DNA of 64,000 bases from Balamuthia mandrillaris. Taxonomy: Eukaryota > Discosea > Longamoebia > Balamuthiidae. This document shows positions 30,694-42,459 of this stretch, one piece after another. Position numbers and translations under genes: made by a program. The notes under the pieces are model-generated. The model was not told the DNA's origin. It saw nothing but the letters and a program-made list of their open reading frames with translations, and did not search any database. The stretch is from positions 197,001-261,000 of the forward strand of contig JAVKOQ010000042.1 in the NCBI GenBank assembly GCA_031835245.1. Direction: 5' to 3'. Every line of letters starts with the position of its first letter. Within the stretch, counting starts at the first letter, position 1.

Positions 30694-32148
30694 TCAGCCA
30701 TCAGCGGAACAATTGGAGACCAAAAAGTCAATGTCCATTTTGCCATTGTGGCGTCGTAAGTTGGAGGAACTTCCTCGTTGTGAAGTTGGAGCAGAGGAAG
30801 AAGAAGAAGGGAGTTGTTGGGTTTCCATGGTCATAGCGTCGTTTGACTCGGAATCCATGGGTGAGTGTATTTGAGTTCTTTGGAGTTGGCGGCGAATGGA
30901 CAACTCACTGATGTCTTCAGAAGAGGAGTCTAGTTGTTGCTGGTGCTGTTGCTGATGAGAGATGATAATTGGGTTTCCATGTTGCTGCTGAGAGGTTGGG
31001 ACAGGGCTCTGTTGTTGGAGAGGGGGCAGTTGGATGGGTCCCCCCGAAAAAGGAAACTGGACGTGAGGGTGAGAATGATGGGAAGGATGATGGTGAGGGT
31101 GATGGGAGTGATGGTGCGGGTGCGAGGGATGTTGATGCAGATGGTGAGGGTGTTGGGAATGAGAATGATGATAATGATGATGTTGAGGATGACTAACGTG
31201 TTGTTGATGTTGGTGGGATAAGCTTGGTAGCCGTGGTAAAGAGGAAGAAGGCGTGGAGGTAGCCGGAGCTGACGCAGAAGAAGAAAACGACGGAGACGAG
31301 GACGCAAAAAAAGCTGGGGAGGGCGAAGGAGAGGAAGACGGAGGGGAGGAGGAAGTAGGCGTGGACGGAGTAGGAGGAGAAGAGGGCACCGAGTGAAGGA
31401 TGAACGAGGCAAAAGGCGGGTTGGTAGTTTGTGGCATGGAATGTGCTCTCGTCCTTGTTCTCGGCAAGGGCATCTCCGGAGCTGATGAAGAAGATAAAGG
31501 AGAAGAAGCAAAGATACCAACACCATCTCTATCTCGCACAACACTGGCCGCGTGGTGATGGAAGTGTGAATGAGTAGGAGAGGCAGCGGGTGTGTTGTAA
31601 AAAGGGGTGGAAGGGGGCGTGTGCGGAGTGGAAGAAGGAGGGCTCGAAGTAGAAGAAGGCTGGAGGGTAGAAAACATGGTGGCAGGCGAGGAGGGAGCGG
31701 ACCTCAGGTCCCGCAAGGGCGTGCTCTTGTCCTCTATGCCGCTCTCGCTGAGGAAGGTGAGGAACTGGGGGGAGGGCGGCATGAAGGGGTCCGCTGCCGA
31801 GTCGGAGAGAGATCTCGTCTGTCTCGTAAGGAAACGTTCCTGTTGGATGAGGGCAGGAGAGCGGACGTCTCCCTGCGGCCAGCCACTCTGTTCCAGTTTC
31901 CAATGGCCGGTCAGGCTGTCCATGCTGCTCGTGCTGTGGGCTCCTCCTCCATGGTGGAGTACTTGGTGGCTCTGCAGTTGGCCTTGTGGTTGCCTAAGGG
32001 CGTCCTGTTGTCCGCTGTTGAGCTTCCACGTTAGCTCGAACTCGCTTTCCTTGGAGCGCTTCTTCCGCCGTAGAGGAGGCCGTTGTTGCAAGGGCAACGG
32101 CGGAACTTGAGCTCCGCTGTTACTGTGGTGGTGGTTGTTGTTGCTCAT
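30694..32148 (-). CDS. Ser/Pro/His-rich low-complexity protein, unknown
   Basis: Single exon of 484 residues, not recognised. It begins MSNNNHHHSNSGAQVPPL, has a basic strip (RPPLRRKKRSKESEFELTW) that could be a nuclear signal, a long Ser/Thr/Pro region with repeated SP/TP sites (SAPSSPATMF, SSTPHTPPSTPF), a His-Pro array (about residues 320-365) and Gln-rich patches. The C-terminus NLRRHNGKMDIDFLVSN is the most protein-like part. The many SP/TP and RTRTRAHSMP sites suggest a phosphorylated regulator, but this is only inference. Possibly a transcription-associated or 14-3-3-binding protein. Confidence 0.6.
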   Translation of the reverse strand: MSNNNHHHSNSGAQVPPLPLQQRPPLRRKKRSKESEFELTWKLNSGQQDALRQPQGQLQSHQVLHHGGGAHSTSSMDSLTGHWKLEQSGWPQGDVRSPALIQQERFLTRQTRSLSDSAADPFMPPSPQFLTFLSESGIEDKSTPLRDLRSAPSSPATMFSTLQPSSTSSPPSSTPHTPPSTPFYNTPAASPTHSHFHHHAASVVRDRDGVGIFASSPLSSSSAPEMPLPRTRTRAHSMPQTTNPPFASFILHSVPSSPPTPSTPTSSSPPSSSPSPSPAFFASSSPSFSSSASAPATSTPSSSLPRLPSLSHQHQQHVSHPQHHHYHHSHSQHPHHLHQHPSHPHHHSHHPHHHPSHHSHPHVQFPFSGGPIQLPPLQQQSPVPTSQQQHGNPIIISHQQQHQQQLDSSSEDISELSIRRQLQRTQIHSPMDSESNDAMTMETQQLPSSSSSAPTSQRGSSSNLRRHNGKMDIDFLVSNCSADG

Positions 32149-32929
32149 CTCTTGCTGGAGCTCCTTCTTGCTTTCTTTTTCGTTAACCTGTCTGTTGCGA
32201 GTCTCTCTGTTTGGGTGGCTGAGGAGGGGTTGGCTAACGTTTACGTTCTCAGCTCTCTATGAGAGAACCCCTGCTGACAACAACAATAAGAAGAAGAAGT
32301 TCCGCTTTTGAAAAGAAACCAGAAAAAAAAAAGTAAAACAGAGAGTGCTCTCTCTTCTCTCTTTCAAACCGGCACTGGTGGAAACGCCGGAAAACGTTCC
32401 CCCCCTCCCGCAAATAATAACTGGCTGAGGTTGGTTGGCCAGTAGTGCTCTGCCCAAGCGGAGTAGCGCCCTCTGGCGTAGTGCTTCCTAAAAAAAATGA
32501 ATAACCTCTTTTTTTTTTTTCTCCGCCTGCGCCTCCTCCGCTCAAAGCAAAGCGAAAAAGCTTTCTCCCTTCCGCCGCAACCACTTGCACTTGTTGTTGT
32601 TCGTACTATTGTTGTTGTTGTTGTTGTTGTTGTTGTCGTCGTCGTTGGGCTTATGGCCAAACGCTCGGAGGGCTGTGTCGCTACGCCCAAGCAGGAGGAA
32701 GGGGGTTTTTTTTTGTTATCGTTGCGCTTTGATTTTTTTTGGTAATTCTTTTTAGTTGGAGGCTGGGTTTATTGTGGTGGTGGCGTTTGTTGTTGCCTGG
32801 TTGATCTACGCACTCATTCATTACCACCACAACAACTAAATGGGACATGGATGAAAACTCTTCCTTATATCCATGGCATGAGGGAGAGAGAAGAGAGAAA
32901 AAGAGATGGAAAAAAAAAGGCATTCATTA
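32149..32929. other. intergenic stretch between two minus-strand genes
   Basis: Holds the promoter side of the His-rich gene and the 3' side of the RhoGEF. Short homopolymers, a (TTG)n run at about 32591-32640, and no supported gene. Confidence 0.6.
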
Positions 32930-35900
32930 TTACAAGCGAGAAAGGACCGCCTTGATGTCGTCAGTGATCTTGGTGCGTTCCTCCAAGCCAGCGCAGAACA
33001 GCAGGAACGACACACGCGGAGTGTGAAGAATAAACGCGTTCTTAATTTCTTGCCCCATAAAATCTATGCAAGTATACAAAAAAGCAGTTAGAGTGAGAGA
33101 AAGAGAGAGCACAAGAGAAAGAGAGAGAGAACGTACTGCTGTTGTCAGCCATAATTTCCAAGCGAACGTTCTCTTTAAAGTTGATGCGAACCTTAACTTT
33201 GAACCTGTCCTTCTTTGGATCTTTGGAGGTAAGGAGGGCCATGTCGCTGAACAAAAAGAAGGCTATTTCTCTTCGCTTGTTGGCGTACTGGTCGTAGCGA
33301 ATGAGGTTGTCCTGGCGAATGAAAGAGCGGGTCTCATCCACGAGATCCTTGACAGCATCTCTTGGTTTGAACTTGTTCTGTAGGTCCTGAAGAAGGTCCA
33401 TCTGTTTCTTTAGGTTCTCCGCGCTTCTCTTATTTTCGTTTACTGCTTTACATATGCTGTCCATGTATTGATGCGCCGCTGCGATGTTATTGTAGTCTGG
33501 ATGGTCTTCTCTGGTTTTTTTAAGTAAATCCTTTTTTTTTGGTACAGATAGATTCAAAAGAAGAAGGTGAGAAACCAAGATATTGTCTTTTAACGAAAAA
33601 GAAAAATATTGTAACATACCCTCAATAAAATTACATAACGGGTGACTCTTTGGACAGGGAGAATAAGGAAAGCTTCTAAGCCAAGTCCACCACAATCCGG
33701 GTGTTCGTGGCATTTCTATTCGTTATCCGGCATGTCACACACTTGCAGAAAGAAAAAAAAAGGTCGCGAGGAGAAGACATACCTGAGTGAAGGCCTTGAA
33801 GGGTTTACCCATAGCACAACGATTTATTGTCTCCAAGGCGAGATCGTAGTGGTTGGTGTAGGTGCTGTAATGGGCCAAAAAATCCTCTTTCTAAAGGCGC
33901 AAGGAAAAACAAAGTTAACAAAACATGAAACATGGCCAAATTTCCTAGAGCGTTTTCGTAAACGAACCATGTCTAAAAAGATGTCAGCCAACTTGGATTC
34001 GACAGACCAAGCGGCCAGACGTGCCTCCAGTTTGGCCATCAATCTTATGTTGTACTCGTAAATGTCCTCCAGATTACCAAATATGGCGTCAATGTCGTTA
34101 GGCACGATGATGGGCTTGCCAGTGTCCCAAGCCCGGCGGAGCGGTTGAAGATACACGGTGATCAATACTTTGAGAGAGGCAACATAACTTTGTTCGCTGC
34201 TAAGGATTTCTCGTACTACTTTTGTGCGAAGTGCTGTAATGTCATTATAACGAAAGACCAGAACGGAAGGCGGAAAGTTATTTAGATGTTGTGAGTGAGC
34301 AAATTGTAGGTGGGTGAGTGAGTAAATGGAAGGTACAACGTACAGATCTCATTGTATTGCTGTCGCGCAACAACACCCCTAATGCGGCTTTGGATACGGG
34401 TGACAGCCTCCTCTCGGCTCATAGGTGTAGGTGGAGGTTTCTTGACAGGAGAAGGACGCGGTGAATGAGCAGCTGGAGCTTCGCCAGGTCGAGTTGGTAC
34501 TGGCGGCGGACTGGTCGCAGGCCTTCCTGGAGAAGCGGCGCCCGCTGTTATTTTCGTTTGCAAAGCACAAAGAGAAAGAAGAGTCAAAAAGTGAAAACTA
34601 AGCAGGTTGGTGACAGTCAAAGGAGGTTTTTAACGAATGGTAGGAGGCACGAACCAGAGGGGGTTACTGGAGGCAGCGTTGGTAGGGTTTTTCCGCGAGA
34701 GGGAGCAAGGGGCTGTTGTTTCGATTGCGAGAGCGGAGGAGAAGGAGTGCTAGGCAATGGAGGAGATCCAGGAGCAGCAGCGCCTTCATTAGCGGTACTT
34801 GTTTTGCCGTTGGTGCTGTTGGGCGCACTTTGGGAAGTTGGGGAAGGAAGGACGGGCAGAGATTTGGTGCCAACAAATGCATGGTCTTGCTTCAACTCGT
34901 GTGCAACGTGAGGAGTGAAAGCTCCAGACCCTGTGTTGTGCTTGCGCAAGCCACTAGGAATGTTTGCGTCAAATTTATCTTTGCCCATGGTTTCGGGAGT
35001 TCCTGTCTTGTGCTCACGCAAGTTCTTAATGTTGGAGCCAGATGAGGTTCCATCTTCCTTCTTTTTCTTGTCCCTACCGAAGATGCCCTTGAGCTTGCCG
35101 CGCTTGGAACTGCCAGGGCTGGTAACGTCGGATGGGCCAGATGACAGTTCCTTTGGAGAAGAGGGAAGATCTTCCTTATGTACAGGCGGGGAGGCAACAG
35201 TAGACCGTCTAGATGCTTTCTTTTGGGCGTCGGGGGACGCGGGATCACTCGATTTTCTCGGTAGCCTGATGGGCTCCTTGGGGGAGACAGGTTGCTCTTT
35301 CTCTTTAATCCTGGAGCCTCGGCTGCTGCGCCCACTTTCCCTATCTATCTTGCTTCCAGAGGAAGTGCCGCCTCTGCTTTCATCAGGGGATTTGCGAGTG
35401 GGACTAAGCGCTGTGCTCCTCCGTCTCTCTCGTGCCTTCGATGCGTCTGTGTCACGTCCTTGGCGGAGTTGTTGCTCGAGGGTAGCCTTATGGTTGTCGC
35501 TCTGAGCCCCGCCAAAATCAGCCCAGGATGAATGGGTAGGAGAGGTAGACCTTCCCACTGCACCGTCATTAAAGCCACTGGAGTCAAAGAAGCTATCAAA
35601 CTTTGATAGCTCTTCGGTTTGGCCAGAGGCCACTTCGCCGTACACAGGAGGAGCACCACGAGGGGAAGGGATTTTCTGCGCGTTAGCGGAGGAGCTACTG
35701 GTGCCGGTCGAAGAATAGGAAGAGTCCCTTCCGCGCGAACTGCGGGATCTAGAAGAAGAAGGAGGGGCGGTTAGCAATCCGGCTTTATCCTTGGCGGCTT
35801 GGACCTGCTTCATTCTTTCTTTTTCCAAACGCTCTCGCTTTTCTTGCTCAGCTTCTCGTTGTTTTTGTTCTCTGAGCTTCTCCTCTTGGAGGCGTTGCTG

Positions 35901-38392
35901 TTTGGCTTGCTCTTCACGTAACTTTTCCAATCTCTCTCTTTCCTTCCTCTGCTCTTCTTGCTGCTGCTTGAGCAACTCTACTTTTAATTGCTCTTGCTGC
36001 AACTGCATCTGTTGCATCTTGAACTGCATGAGCCTTTCCTGCTCCTTGAGCTGCTGCTCTTGCTGATACTTCAATTGCTCATGCTGTTTCTGGAAGAATT
36101 CGTTGTCTTGCCTGATTTTCTCTGCTCTTATAAGTTCTTGCTGTCGGGCCAATTCCTGCTGTTGTTGCAGCAAAGTAAGGCGGTACTGCTTCATTTTTTC
36201 CTCCTGTTCTATCTGTTGCTCGACTTCCAAGCGCTCCATTTCTTTTCTCTCCGCCAACATACGCTCTTGTTCCTCTTGCAAACGCCTTCTCTCTTCCATG
36301 ATCCTCTCTTGCTCCTGCTGCAATTGGCGCATCATGCCTTCCTTTTCGTTGGCAATGCGTGATTTTTCCGCAAGCAACGATTCTTGTTGTTTTCTGAGTT
36401 CTTCAGCTGCTCTTTCTCGTTCTTGCCTTAATTGTTCCAGCAGCCTTATCTTCTCTTGCTCCTTCATCTGCTCTAGCTCCATTTTATTTCGCAGTGCCTC
36501 TTCCTCCTGCCTCTTCCTTTCTGCCAAGAGCCTCTCTTCCTCCTGTCTAATCCTTTCTTGAAGGAGTTGTTCTTGGCGAATCTTTTCCTCCAGGGCCTGC
36601 TGCTGGCGTGCTTGTTCTGCTCGCCAGGCATCCAAGCGAAGTTGCTCCAAACGAATCAATTCTTGTTCCTCTCTTTCCTTTTCCAGTCGCTGCCTTTCTT
36701 GCTCCTTGCGTCTAAGTTCTTCTTGTCGTTGCTGTTCTTCCTCGAGGGCTAACAGCTTTTGCCTCAACTCCTCCTGCTCACGCAATTGCTCTCTCCTAAG
36801 TTGCTCCTGTTCCCTCAACTGCGCAGCTTTCACTTGCTCCAATCGCTCTTGCTCCTGTCGGATTAGCTCTTGCTCTTGAAGGATCAGTTCCTTTCGCAGT
36901 GCTTCTTGCCGCAAATACTCGTGTTTCAACTCCTCTTGTATACGCTCCTGTTCCTTTTTGCGTTCTTCCTCGATTCTTTCTTGTTCCCTGCGGCGTTCCT
37001 CTTCCTGTCGTAATATCTCCTGTCGTCGTTCCTCTTCCTTTCTCTCTTGCTCCATTTTTCTCTCCAACGCTCTCCTTTCCTCTTCCCTTCGTCTTTCCTC
37101 TTCCAACCTCAGTCGTTCCACACGGAGAGCCTCCTCTTGACGCAATTGTTCCTGTCTCAACAACTCCTTCTGACGGGCTGCTTCTTCTTTCATCTTCTCC
37201 AAAAACAACCTTTCTTGTTGGATCCGCTCTGCTTCTCTCCTTCTCTCCTCTTCTATCCTCTGCTGTTCTTGCTTCAATAGCTCTTGCTGCCTAAGTTGTT
37301 CTTGTTGAAGAAGCTCCTGTTGTCGCTTTTGTTCTTCGTGCAACGCTTGCAACTTAAGCCGTTCTTGTCGCAACAACTCTTGTTCCTTTTGGAGCATTTG
37401 CTGGCGCAAGCTCTCTTGGCGTAAGTACTCTTGTCGGAGCTCTTCCTGGATTCTCTCCTGTTCTTTGCGGTAAGCCTCTTGCCTCTTCTTTTCCTCTTCC
37501 TCTCTTCGCCTTTGCTCCTCCAGTCGTTGCCTTTCTCTTTCTGCTTCCCGTTTCATTTTTTCCTGTCGCTCCCTCTCTTGTTCTTTAATGAGATTACGCT
37601 GTTGCTCCTCCTGCAACTGCAATATTTTAAGCTGCTGTTCTCGCAGGCGCTCTTGCTGCAGGCGCTCTCTTTCTCTGCGCTTAGCTTCCCTCTCGTCCTC
37701 CTCGCGTTGCAACGAGTTATAAGAACTTGGCCCAGAGCTACCAGACCCTGTTGTTATCGGAAAGCCAGAGTACGTTTGTGAAGTTGGAGGTGACGGTTGC
37801 TGTGCGTACGACGAAGGATAGCCGTAGCCGGAGGATGGCGGCGATGGTTGGTACGACGACTGGCTACTAGTGTAGCCTCCACTCATTCCATTACTACCCT
37901 GTGCCACGCCGTAGTTTTGGGGTGTGCCATACGTTTGAGAGCCTCCAGTGCTGCCGTACGAAGAAGAGTAGGGAGACGGGCTTTGGCTTGAATAATATTG
38001 CTGTTGTTGCTGCTGTTGCTGCTGCTCCTGCTGTTGTAGTAGCAACAACTGCTGCTCTAAATAATACTGCTGCTGTTGCTGCTGTTGCTGTTGTTGCTGC
38101 AGCAGCAACTGCTGTTGCTGATACCATTCCATGCTTCCCGATCCACCACTTCCAAGCGCAGGGCCACCACCGCCTCCAACAGTAGGAGCGGTAGTGCCAC
38201 TAGCTGGGGTACTTCCTGACATAGAAAAGAGGGCTATGGGGTTGCAAAGTTATTAACGGGCGTAATATATATTCTCTTCTCTTCTCTCTAAAAGAACTGG
38301 CAGAACGTACAAGAGGCAGTGGGTAAGGAAACCAATTGTATGGATTGGGGTCTGGAGTTCATCCCCTGGTTATATCCGCCTTGTTGTGACAT
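32930..38392 (-). CDS. giant coiled-coil IQ-DH-PH Rho guanine-nucleotide exchange factor
   Basis: Rho-family GEF with an unusual front half. Exon 1 (38392 to about 38309) starts MSQQGGYNQGMNSRP. The next exon, about 3.6 kb, has a Gly/Gln/Ser/Tyr-rich start (poly-Gln at about 37990-38120), roughly 620 residues of Glu/Arg/Gln-rich predicted coiled coil built on RQEQERL-like heptads, and a Ser/Pro-rich part. An IQ motif (AVTRIQSRIRGVVARQQY) lies at about 34350-34416. The DH domain reads VREILSSEQSYVASLKVL, DIDAIFGNLEDIYEYNIR, and AFLILPVQRVTRYVILLRDL across introns. The PH domain spans about 33330-32930 (EIAFFLFSDMALLTSKDP, ending ITDDIKAVLSRL). It likely acts on Rho/Rac at the actin cortex with calmodulin input through the IQ motif (inference). 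Confidence 0.88.
37988..38122. repeat. CAG/CTG-type poly-Gln tract within the RhoGEF
   Basis: GCTGTT-rich stretch encoding several Gln runs broken by Tyr-Tyr-Leu-Glu and Leu runs. Coding repeat, mixed CAA/CAG codons. Confidence 0.9.
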
Positions 38393-39055
38393 GTTTGAAG
38401 GGTTCTACTGCTACTTTGTTTTGGGGTGCAAGTGAAAAGTCTCTGTTCTGTGGTAGCCAACAACAAAGGGGGTAATCAAACAAGTTAATCGTTGACAGAG
38501 CACAATCAAGTTTGTTTTGCTGGACGATGGAAAGAGGAGAAAGCCAAAAAAAAAAAATACCAAATCAACGACCACCTAACAGCCTCACTCGAGGCCTGTC
38601 CCGAGAGACTGGGCTGAAGGAAAAGCTTGCAACAAGACAGTAAAGACACAACAAATAGGCAAAGCGTCTGCTCCCTGTCCCCGAGTTGGCTAGCTGTGGT
38701 GTGGCTTTTCCTCCCCTCTGGTTGTGGTTGGTTTTTCCTGGCCCCTTCCTTTGAAAATTGGTTACACGAAAGAGGGGAGGGCAGGGCAAGGGGAGAGAGA
38801 GACTAGGTCCTCCTCATGCTGCCCCAGCAGCAGTTACCATTTTTCGAGGGGGACGGAGAGATGTTACGTCACTCCTTTATTATGTGTCGACATCTATGCA
38901 CACAAAACAAACAAACAAAAAGTGGGAATAGAGGGGACAACCACGCTGCTTTTGTTGGACCACGCGGGTTAGCAGTTGATTGTTCTGAGGAGGGAAAGCC
39001 ACCAGTCAGCCACAGAAGAACAAACAAAGAAAGGGAGGCCCGTGGGGGTGACACT
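38393..39055. other. intergenic stretch upstream of the RhoGEF
   Basis: Contains short overlapping open frames without family similarity. The 3' end of the E3 ligase gene may reach a short way into it: TGCAG|GTAAAG at its last codons is a usable splice donor, and an acceptor CCTCAG lies near 38980. Confidence 0.5.
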
Positions 39056-41808
39056 TTACCTGCAGTAGGAGCAACCAAGAGAGAACTCTTCGCCATTGGG
39101 TGGATGGTGAGCATTGCAACAGCACTCCGGTAGGTCCTCTCTGCGCATGTGAATGAGCTTGGCCGCTTTTTTATGACACTCGTCGCAAAAGTGGGTGGTG
39201 CCCCAACAGAACCACACGGCTACATTACAACAGTATCTACACTTGTATTCCCTGTGTTGTTGATGAAGAGTAAGCCACCAAACAAAGCAGAGAGAAAGAG
39301 ATGCCATAACGCACAAAAACTTGGTTCCATGTTTAGGACATTTTTCCACACCTCTCAAATCGCAACAGCTACCACATACTAGTTCCTCTGGATTAAAATC
39401 TCGGTCTTGCAGGGCACCATCACAGGCCTTATCACCACCAAAAAAGGGTTTCTTTAAAATACCATTTAGTCAGTGCTTTTTCCTGCGAGTGCAAGAAGAA
39501 CAACAACAACAAGAAGAAGAGGAACAAGAAGAAGAACAACAACAAGAGGAAGAACATGAAGAAGCAAAATAAGGAACAAGAACAAGAAAAGGAATCTTGG
39601 GCTTCTTATCATTACCTTGCACTTAAAACAAAGATAAAAGGAGAAGCGATGCAGAGCATAGCCTAATGCATCACCGTAAAATCTCCCATCCGGTGAAACG
39701 ATATCGTGACAGTTCTCCAGGCCCAGTATTTGCAATCGTTGCAGTGCTTTTTTCTTGATGTAAAATATAGCCCAGAATTAGAAGGGAAAAAAGAGAAAAA
39801 GGGAGGCAGCTACATACTGAAACTTCTTTATACAACTTCTTATTTACAGCTAGCATTTCTTCCAGGGCAGGGTGCTTGATTTGATATTTACAAAGCGCAC
39901 AATCCAGAAAACCAAACGTTATCCGTGAACCTGTTCATTTGATTCAGAAACGTCGGATTTGAACTCATCTTTAAAAAAACGTACCTGGCCATCCATTCCG
40001 TATCTTATTTTTTACACAATTGAAATGGAAGACGTGGCCACACTCTAACTGTATGCAAGGAGCCTCTCCTAAAGACTCAACATAACAAATAACGCAGTAG
40101 TCATCTGCACGCTGTTTTGAAATCGGAAGGAAAAGTAGCAAACGACATTGATTGAGCAAATAAAAGACAACCTGTTTGTAGGAGAAGGACGATTGCAATA
40201 CCTGAGCAGAGGGATCTCTTTGGCAACTTGGCTGAAGGCAATCTAGGCATGAAGATTCGTCTCGGATACCTCCACATGGATGATTACAAGGTAGGAGGCG
40301 TCGACACGACGCTCGGTTCTTTAACTGGCATTCCACCGAGTTACAACAAACTAACGTTCCATTTGAAGCTTCTTCTGCATCATGATGCTCGCCTGGTGGC
40401 ATAACCTCTCTTTCTTGACCATGAGCTGTTCTTTCCTTTCCCTTTGCACTCTTAGCATCCGCCCGACCATTATTTTTCTTCATATTGTAGAATATCCGTA
40501 TGTCTATACTGTTTAATTTAGTAACTTGCGTAGCACAAAACCGGCACCGCTTAGATTCTGTCCATTGCCGGTGCTGCCAAAAAACAAACATTAGTATCAA
40601 ATACTAATTTGTGTGTGAAAACTGCTGGCTATAAAGAGGAACATTCTTGTACCTGTTCACAGGTCATGCCGAGATGGTATGGAGAAGCCTTACAGCCAGC
40701 ACAAAACTCTGTGTCACATGAGCGACACCGAAATCTATATTCTTGCATGTGCAGGTCCGCTTCTTTAGAAAGAGGAACGCCTTTTGGACCCTAATCAGAA
40801 CAAAATAAGATGAGTGAAACCATTGGTTGCCTTAACGAGCAAAGTCGTTATTTACCAAGGCTATTTTTGCAGGCGAATGACTAAGTTGTGGCTCTAGCCG
40901 TTCAATAACATCTGAGCAAGACGGATTTGGGCAGCGAAGGAACTGGGAACTGTTTCCTTCGATCGCATCCTCTAACGTTTGGCGAAGATAGGCCTCAAAC
41001 TCACTTTCGCTTAAGACATCCTGCAGAATATGGAATGAGCAAAAGAAGCATTTGCCTAACCTCCACCAAGGAGTATACCCTTATTTCTGCTTGAGAGAGC
41101 TCGCTATCACAACCCTTGATGGGACAGGTAAATCCGTTGTTGTGGTTGTCTATCCGTTCGATGATAGATGTATGGAGACATTCCACACAGTAGAAATGAG
41201 GACAGGTCTGGGGAAGGCAAAATTAATGACTCGAGTCAGATAATAAAAAAACATGGAAGAAGCCGCATTTACCTCAGAAAAGTGCAGCTCTCGCACACAT
41301 CTCGGGATCTGGCAAATGGGACAAAGCGGCGAGTTTTGCCGTTCTCTTTCCTCTTGCTTTCTCCGTAGTTCTTCTTCTTTGGCTCTGAACAAAAGGTTAT
41401 AATGGTTAATATGACGTTTTGTTTTTTGGTTTTTTTTTTTTGAAAGGCTTGCATCACAACCAAGAACCTACCGTTGTTTTTCTTCCAGTCTGGCATGCCA
41501 TAGTTTCTCCTCCTCCTTTTGCGTCTCGAGTATGGCGTCCAAGGACTCCTCCAGAGGAAGGACAGCCTGTGTGGAGGTAGACGGTTTGTTAGAATCAGGT
41601 GAACGAACGAGTTGACAGAATGGAGGAAACAAAAGACAAGGACGTTGCGTACCTTCTCCTTTTCTTCCAGCCCACGATAAGGGAAGGGTTGTGGCTGCTC
41701 TGGGTCATGGCTAGTTTCTTCTACGCATTGTCGTAGGTGGCGCCATAGAAGATGCCTAGAAAGATGGGCTTGGCAGAGCGGGCACTCTTCCTGCCTGTCG
41801 TCCCTCAT
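39056..41808 (-). CDS. RBR-like and MYCBP2-type RING-Cys-relay hybrid ubiquitin ligase
   Basis: Multi-exon E3. N-terminus: a Cys/His finger (ECPLCQAHLSRHLLWRHLRQC) and a Glu-rich helix. Then RBR RING1 (SPLCPICQIPRCVRELHF, CPHFYCVECLHTSIIERI, FTCPIKGCDSEL) and IBR (FLRCPNPSCSDVIERL, YRFRCRSCDTEFCAGCKASP). Next come a Cys-rich linker (CRFCATQ; LPCNHPCGGIRDESSCLDC) and a region collinear with the MYCBP2/PHR1 catalytic end: RING (DDYCVICYVESLGEAP, IQLECGHVFHFNCVKNKI, RITFGFLDCALCKYQIKH) and tandem-cysteine domain (LCFKCKKPFFGGDKACDG, FNPEELVCGSCCDLRG, FLEYKCRYCCNVAVWFCWGT, HFCDECHKK, ending NGEEFSLGCSYCR). Residues matching MYCBP2 C4520, E4534, C4572 and H4583 are all present; F4573 is Trp and F4586 is Ala. 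RING1-IBR usually precedes RING2/Rcat, which is missing here. Stop at 39056; one more short exon is possible. Confidence 0.85.
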
Positions 41809-42459
41809 AATAACTCTCTAAACCCCTTGTGCTCTACGATGCTTTGGCTGAGGAGATCATATCATATGTGCCAAAAGAAGGAGAAAAAAAAAACAAACAA
41901 GCGGGAGGTAAGCCGAGCTTATACTTGAGAGAGAAGGGCGGGAGGCATTTTTTTTAAAAAAAAAATCTAAGCTCATCCAACGGAACGTACGAGACAGAGC
42001 AAGAGCACCATAGCAATGCGAGGTCCACTCTTTTCCAAGACGGCCCACCAACCAACCAAGCAACACAGCAGAGGAACTTTTTTTCTACTACTTTGCTTTT
42101 GCTGCTGTTTTTGTGTTGAGCTTTTGCCCAGCAGCAAAGCAGCGAAAAAAAAAGCCCAGGCGGCAGAGAAGGAGGCCACCCACCCAGCAGCAGCAGGCAA
42201 CCACCCACCAATAATTTAAACCCTTTGAAATTTCTAAGTTTATGGCGTGGGTTTTCTTCTTCTTTTTTTTGTGTGTTGGGGTTTTTCTTTTTCTCTTTTG
42301 TTTGTTTGTTTGTTTTTTTTTTTTGTTTTTTTGTGCTATTTAGAGCAGAAAGAGAAGCTGGAACCAAAAAAAAGAGGTTGTCTACTAAAGTACAGACTAC
42401 AGTACTAGCATCTAGCTACGACTCTTCATTCAGCAAGCAGTGGGGGGAGTCCATCAGTG

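Noticed and set aside
35791-37781. Several plus-strand Ser/Cys/Leu-rich open frames
   Set aside because: Antisense shadows of the RhoGEF coiled-coil exon.
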